64,000 nucleotides of DNA from Candidatus Altimarinota bacterium. Lineage in GTDB: Bacteria; Patescibacteriota; Gracilibacteria; BD1-5; UBA6164. The notes below the pieces were generated by a model. That model made no database searches. It was not told where the DNA came from and worked only from the letters and a program-made list of their open reading frames with translations. Numbering within the stretch: position 1 is the stretch's first letter; every line of letters starts with the position of its first letter. Positions 62,426 through 64,000 of this stretch are shown here, piece by piece. The stretch spans positions 12,661 to 76,660 of the forward strand of contig JAHDHC010000005.1 in the NCBI GenBank assembly GCA_020631485.1, read 5' to 3'. Position numbers and translations under genes: made by a program.

Positions 62426-64000
62426 ATGTATTTTACAAAAAATACTTCGAGTAAGCTCAAAAAACTCACAAGTTTTTTTACCATACTCAGTATAGTTTTG
62501 TCTCAAACTGTTATACTGAGACAAGTAGCGCACGCTGCTACACCCATCGTGAAAACAACTATCTCTCTCCAAAAGACTGGTTCAGAGCCTTTTGATACGA
62601 GTACACAAAATGATGACTGTAGTGAAAATGTGACTTGGGATTCAGACAGAAGCTTCTCAAATGGTCTTCCTGTAAATGATGGAGACAACGGTTCTTGAAA
62701 AGACGGGCAAGATGCCTGTGCTGATAACGATGTCGTGAGACTCTGAGATTCGGTCACTTATAAAGTAGAAGTATCAGTCAACGATAGTGATGTAGATAGA
62801 CTCACTTCTACCGTGACACTTGATCCGTATGATCAAACAACACAACTCCCAAGTGCGAGTGGAACAGTGCATCAAGAATGGATAGAAATCCCGAGTTGAT
62901 GTGAAACTGATCCTACGATTGTGAGTATCCCATCTGAACTTCAAGATTTAGACTCAGATGGCTACAATGAAACACTTTTTTGTAATCTTTGATATGCAAT
63001 AGAAGGGACAAATAAAGTGTTTTTTCCTGCTTCAAAAGTAATAGGGACTTCAACAGATGGAACAAAACCTACACTCAATGACTCTATTGTCTGAGCAAGC
63101 GTAAGTTCTGAGGGTATTTCAAATACAGCTGTTACAGGAAATAACGGAGCATCAGCAACTGTAACTGACGGACCAACAGAAGCTCTCGTAACAGCAAATT
63201 TCCGTGTTAATCTGACGAAATCAATGGTATGATTTGGAATAGATGCTGATGGGAATCCAATCTGGCCAAAGCTTGATCCAAAAAAATGAGCAGATGGTAC
63301 AACAGATTGATACCTTGCACTCTATGACATAAATGCGGAGTATCAAAAATGATCTATGATCGCAAACTCTGATGATGAACTGAGTGATACAGATGGAGAT
63401 GGATATCTCTACGATGCTGACTATGATATCTTAGATATATTTACAGATGACAATACCAATAATGATACTCCTCTCTCAGCCTGAGCACAGCTCTATACTT
63501 GGGATTCGAGTACAGATGCTTGTACATTCAACGGAGATAATGGTCCAGGTGCGACTGTGAGCTGTACACAAACGGATTATCCGGTAGATTGGTCAGGACC
63601 ATCATATGTCGCTGATGGGACAAATGACCCAAACTTCCATATAGATCTTGACAATATCGATACGAGAGATCCAGCAGCTGATGGGAACTTGTTTAGTGTA
63701 AGGATACGTGTATGGATCCCAAAGGCAGATGTAGATAACCATCAGACATGTGGTGCTGGAACTTGCCAATACTTTCATATAAATGAGGCTCAAGCTCTTG
63801 ATACTACGACAAATACTCCAGCTGAGTTTTCTCCAGTTTCAACAGAAGATGCGAGTGGAAATAATCTCGACAATTATGGTACAGGATCAGAACCAGGTGG
63901 TATAGGTGATAGCACACTTCATACTCCAAATAGTGACAATGTCACAAATGGACTTCTTGTGGTTTCAAGTCCGGGTTCATGGACTTACCGTAAAACTTTT
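62426..64000 (+). CDS. Large secreted surface protein (partial, 3' end outside window)
   Basis: At least 525 residues, open at the window end. Signal peptide about 1-38 (FFTILSIVLSQTVILRQVAHA). The mature part is rich in Asp, Thr, Ser and Gly with repeated DGDG-type loops (SDTDGDGYLYDADYDILDIF; VNDGDNGSGKDGQDACADND) that look like calcium-binding sites, and Cys pairs (CETDP, LFCNLG, CTFNG, SCTQ, CGAGTCQ). The segment SVTYKVEVSVNDSDVDRLTSTV resembles DUF11-type surface-protein domains. A role at the cell surface is likely, the ligand unknown. TGA is used often for glycine. Confidence 0.83.

Noticed and set aside
694-64000. In-frame TGA as selenocysteine or tryptophan
   Set aside because: TGA aligns with conserved glycines, not Cys or Trp positions, and TGG is used for Trp; no SECIS-like requirement is evident.
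1-64000. tRNA genes, including the expected tRNA-Gly(UCA)
   Set aside because: By eye I found no cloverleaf with a GTTCGAATC-like T arm and CCA end; a covariance search (tRNAscan-SE) on the full genome would settle this.

Overview
This window comes from a low-GC bacterium that reads UGA as glycine (translation table 25), the code of the candidate phyla Absconditabacteria (SR1) and Gracilibacteria (BD1-5). Many conserved glycines are encoded by in-frame TGA: the DnaK phosphate-binding loop YDLGGGTFDI is written with two TGA codons, and so are glycines of Obg, MetK, DnaJ, RecQ, TsaD, AspS and SecD. Read this way, nearly all broken standard-code ORFs join into full-length genes ending only in TAA or TAG. 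I cannot tell the two phyla apart from this window. Native genes start after AT-rich leaders with no visible Shine-Dalgarno sequence.

Layout. 0-6 kb: a small ORF, dnaK behind a CIRCE-like operator, a lipoprotein, an ABC ATPase with a secreted partner, and metK. 6-9 kb: a field of palindromes, a LexA-family repressor, and a foreign-looking pair of membrane genes with no UGA codons, good Shine-Dalgarno sequences and duplicated terminators. 9-14 kb: obg, small unknown genes, prfA (RF1) and a HIT-like protein. 14-25.6 kb: a surface block of ECF sigma factor, single-pass partner protein, beta-propeller protein, prepilin-like protein and a giant PKD-repeat protein. 25.7-31.7 kb: proS, small ORFs, a phospholipase-D-like lipoprotein, dnaJ and an AI-2E-family permease. 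31.8-36.6 kb: a VTC-type and a CYTH triphosphate-tunnel protein, small unknowns and aspS. 36.7-41.7 kb: a 1418-residue orphan and a pseudopilin. 41.7-52.5 kb: a UPF0489 protein, tsaD, a YmdB-like phosphoesterase, recQ, a SanA-like protein, a phosphotransacetylase-like enzyme, a methyltransferase, yaaA and dps. 52.6-59.6 kb: a laccase-domain protein, bcp and three secreted proteins that look like polysaccharide-binding or polysaccharide-degrading enzymes. 59.7-64 kb: yebC, secD and the start of another secreted protein that runs off the window.

The most unusual feature is a family of short GC-rich palindromes related to CCTCTCCTGAAAGGAGAGG. They occur between genes and also in frame inside obg (twice), a prepilin (twice), proS, recQ and yaaA. 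In several copies the hairpin loop carries a TGA that is read as glycine, so the recoded genome can tolerate an insertion that would truncate a protein under the standard code. Other points of note are five copies of an IPDWLKG-like motif in the cytoplasmic tail of the PKD protein, the foreign-looking cassette, the secreted lyase-like cluster, and several genes whose stop codon lies inside the terminator hairpin.

No rRNA, tRNA, CRISPR array or insertion sequence was recognised.
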